A stretch of DNA of 64,000 nucleotides from Morella rubra (Eukaryota; Streptophyta; Magnoliopsida; Fagales; Myricaceae). The position numbers and the translations under genes are program-made. This document shows, in pieces, positions 61,919 to 64,000 of the stretch. Location: positions 4,000,416 through 4,064,415 of the forward strand of contig CM025852.1 in the NCBI GenBank assembly GCA_003952965.2. The letters run 5' to 3'. The notes under the pieces are model-generated. The model was not told where the DNA came from and searched no databases. It worked only from the letters and a program-made list of their open reading frames with translations. Position 1 is the stretch's first letter. Every line of letters begins with the position of its first letter.

Positions 61919-62329
61919 TTTGGTTTCATTTTTTAGGAAAAAAAAAAAAAAGATCTAGAGGACTGTTTGGGTTGACATCACTACCGATAAGACTAACTGA
62001 AGTTTCTGATAAAAAAGAAAAAAAGAAAAGGACTCACTGGAGTTTTATCTTATTAGTTAGCTAGCTAGCTTGCTTTGTATTCAATGAGAGGTTGCGTACT
62101 TGGTTGGGTTCTTGGTCACATTTACACATGAAACATGTGTTTTCTGATTAGAAAAAGAAATATGCGTTTTCAGCTGCCGACGTTTTTCAGTACACATGAA
62201 AACATGCTATTTCTGCTACCCACCTAGAGCCAATTGCATGGGGTCTGCAGGAGGGCAAAGCGTGGAAAGAAAGATAGAGAAATAATTTTCTGCAAAGACA
62301 AACCATGAAAATTCTACAGCAAATGTGGG

Positions 62330-62721
62330 TTTTAGCAACCGGTTATTTTGTTGGTAAACAAAAAGAATTTGGTTGCCAAAACGCTCTAGCGACCATATAA
62401 GACCGTTGCTCAGTAGTCGCAACTGAAGCGTAGGTAAAGGCTTTTAGCGACGAGAAGAATACTCTGTCGCTATTCATTACATATTACAACAAAGTTCATC
62501 GTTGTTAAAGTTCAACCAACTTTATCGATAGAGGACCTACGAATTCATCTGTATAGTGGTCGCTCGACATGGCCACATAGCAATTAATAACTTGGTCGCT
62601 CAAGCTAAGTCTAGCGATGAATAGAATACCTCTCTAAGGTCCATTTTAGCGAGAAAAAAGAAAGATGATAGTTGCTGTAGCTAGCGACAAATTAGACATT
62701 TCACAAATAGGGATACTAGTG
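62330..62721 (-). mobile_element. CACTA-type subterminal region and end in left arm
   Basis: Dense TAGCGAC/GTCGCTA-type words (62,395-62,695) end at CACTAGTATCCCTATTTG read in reverse from 62,721. This is the layout of a CACTA element end (terminal CACTA plus short subterminal repeats). The mirror copy starts at 63,118 in the right arm. The other end of the element is not in the window. Confidence 0.6.
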
Positions 62722-63117
62722 TTGCATAAAGTATGTCACCAAAGTCATTGTGGTGACCAATAATTGTTAGCCCAAGGTTGTTTTCGCAAACAATCTTCAA
62801 TTAATTTTGATGATAACAAAACTCGTAAGTTTTTTAAGGACTTTAGATTTTTACATTGTCAATCATTTACAATAAAAGGATGATCATTTAACAAGAGCAA
62901 TGAAGATCAAGTAGCTTAGAGAAATTTTATAAAGAGAGAAACTTTGATACTTGACATAAATCCTTTTTAAGAGAAGGATTGACAATGTAAAATCTAAAAT
63001 CCTTAAAAACTTAGAATTTTTGTTATCATCAAAATTAATTGAAGATTGTTTGCGAAAACAACCTTGGGCTAACAATTATTGGTCACCACAATGACTTTGG
63101 TGACATACTTTATGCAA
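62722..63117. other. Palindrome centre between the two CACTA ends
   Basis: Contains TGTTAGCCCAAGGTTG and TTTTGATGATAACAAAA, words typical of plant copia LTR starts, present in both arms in opposite direction. The unique 112-base spacer (62,865-62,976) has no recognised feature. Confidence 0.4.
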
Positions 63118-63510
63118 CACTAGTATCCCTATTTGTGAAATGTCTAATTTGTCGCTAGCTACAGCAACTATCATCTTTTTTTTTTCTCGCTAAAATGGAC
63201 CTTAGAGAGGTATTCTATTCATCGCTAGACTTAGCTTGAGCGACCAAGTTATTAATTGCTATGTGGCCATGTCGAGCGACCACTATACAGATGAATTCGT
63301 AGGTCCTCTATCGATAAAGTTGGTTGAACTTTAACAACGATGAACTTTGTTGTAATATGTAATGAATAGCGACAGAGTATTCTTCTCGTCGCTAAAAGCC
63401 TTTACCTACGCTTCAGTTGCGACTACTGAGCAACGGTCTTATATGGTCGCTAGAGCGTTTTGGCAACCAAATTCTTTTTGTTTACCAACAAAATAACCGG
63501 TTGCTAAAAC
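63118..63510 (+). mobile_element. CACTA-type end in right arm
   Basis: Mirror image of 62,330-62,721, beginning CACTAGTATCCC at 63,118 and followed by GTCGCTA-type subterminal words. Confidence 0.6.
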
Positions 63511-63907
63511 CCACATTTGCTGTAGAATTTTCATGGTTTGTCTTTGCAGAAAATTATTTCTCTATCTTTCTTTCCACGCTTTGCCCTCCTGCAGACCCCA
63601 TGCAATTGGCTCTAGGTGGGTAGCAGAAATAGCATGTTTTCATGTGTACTGAAAAACGTCGGCAGCTGAAAACGCATATTTCTTTTTCTAATCAGAAAAC
63701 ACATGTTTCATGTGTAAATGTGACCAAGAACCCAACCAAGTACGCAACCTCTCATTGAATACAAAGCAAGCTAGCTAGCTAACTAATAAGATAAACTCCA
63801 GTGAGTCCTTTTCTTTTTTTCTTTTTTATCAGAAACTTCAGTTAGTCTTATCGGTAGTGATGTCAACCCAAAATCTTTTTTTTTTTTCCCTAAAAAATGA
63901 AACCAAA

Positions 63908-64000
63908 TTACACATCCGCTCTGCGGGAAGACACAGAGTCATCACTGGATACAATATCAATAGGAATACAGTCACGAGATAAATCGCCAACGGACAACGA
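63908..64000 (-). pseudogene. RNase H remnant, second copy in right arm (partial)
   Basis: The reverse strand repeats the last codons of the 61,391-61,918 frame (LSVGDLSRDCIPIDIVSSDD ... RADV-stop). It is cut by the window end; the rest presumably lies to the right. Confidence 0.9.

Larger units (their letters stand above)
61826..64000. repeat. Large inverted repeat (palindrome) running off the window
   Basis: 61,826-62,864 is the reverse complement of 62,977-64,000 with very few differences (small homopolymer indels, rare substitutions). The spacer is 112 bases (62,865-62,976). The outer limit lies beyond the window because the match holds to base 64,000. Identical 68-codon frames at 62,216-62,422 (reverse) and 63,417-63,623 (forward) are a consequence. 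The arms carry the RNase H end and CACTA-type sequence. Confidence 0.97.

Noticed and set aside
62216..63623. Two identical 68-codon frames on opposite strands
   Set aside because: They are the same chance frame in the two arms of the palindrome, within CACTA-type subterminal sequence.

Overview
The window is nuclear DNA of a flowering plant, most likely a eudicot. It joins a plastid-derived block to a nuclear region packed with nested transposable elements and two O-methyltransferase relatives. All identities come from reading the sequence; no database search was run.

Positions 1 to about 13,870 are collinear with the plastid large single-copy region: matK (broken), trnK 5' exon, rps16, trnQ-UUG, psbK, psbI, trnS-GCU, trnG-UCC, trnR-UCU, atpA, atpF, atpH and the last fifth of atpI. 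The block ends abruptly inside atpI and nuclear sequence follows, so it is best read as a nuclear plastid insertion (NUPT), or less likely an assembly join. Most of its genes, including the spliced ones, are still open in frame. matK is frameshifted.

A truncated O-methyltransferase pseudogene (14.2-15.0 kb) lies next to the plastid block. A full-length relative, with one nonsense codon and a GC-AG intron, lies at 57.9-59.1 kb on the same strand. They look like a tandem pair pushed apart by about 42 kb of transposons.

The nest between them, from outside in. (1) A Ty1/copia element has its 5' LTR at 15.1-16.4 kb, gag-pol pieces, an extra 3' ORF and a split 3' LTR. (2) Its gag is interrupted by an LTR-like insert (16.55-18.85 kb). 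Its reverse transcriptase is interrupted by a 13-kb insert (22,366-35,388, duplication TTAAA). This insert appears to be a solo LTR that itself holds a Tat-lineage Ty3/gypsy element with antisense ORF and 3' tandem repeats. (3) The copia 3' LTR is split by a 15.9-kb CACTA transposon (40,832-56,776, 3-bp duplication TTG). (4) The CACTA carries a whole Ty3/gypsy retrotransposon (duplication TCTTT), one LTR of which is broken by an inversion and the other by a solo LTR (duplication AGAGA). The CACTA also carries a GRAS-gene fragment and a copy of a 750-bp sequence found just outside it.

From 59.1 kb to the end there is AT-rich and pyrimidine-rich nuclear sequence, a LINE-type RNase H remnant, and one half plus the centre of a large inverted repeat (arms over 1 kb, 112-bp spacer) that runs off the window end.

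No CRISPR array, bacterial-type operon or clearly new gene system is visible. The interest lies in the transposon history: cargo capture, mosaic divergence, the inversion and the long palindrome.
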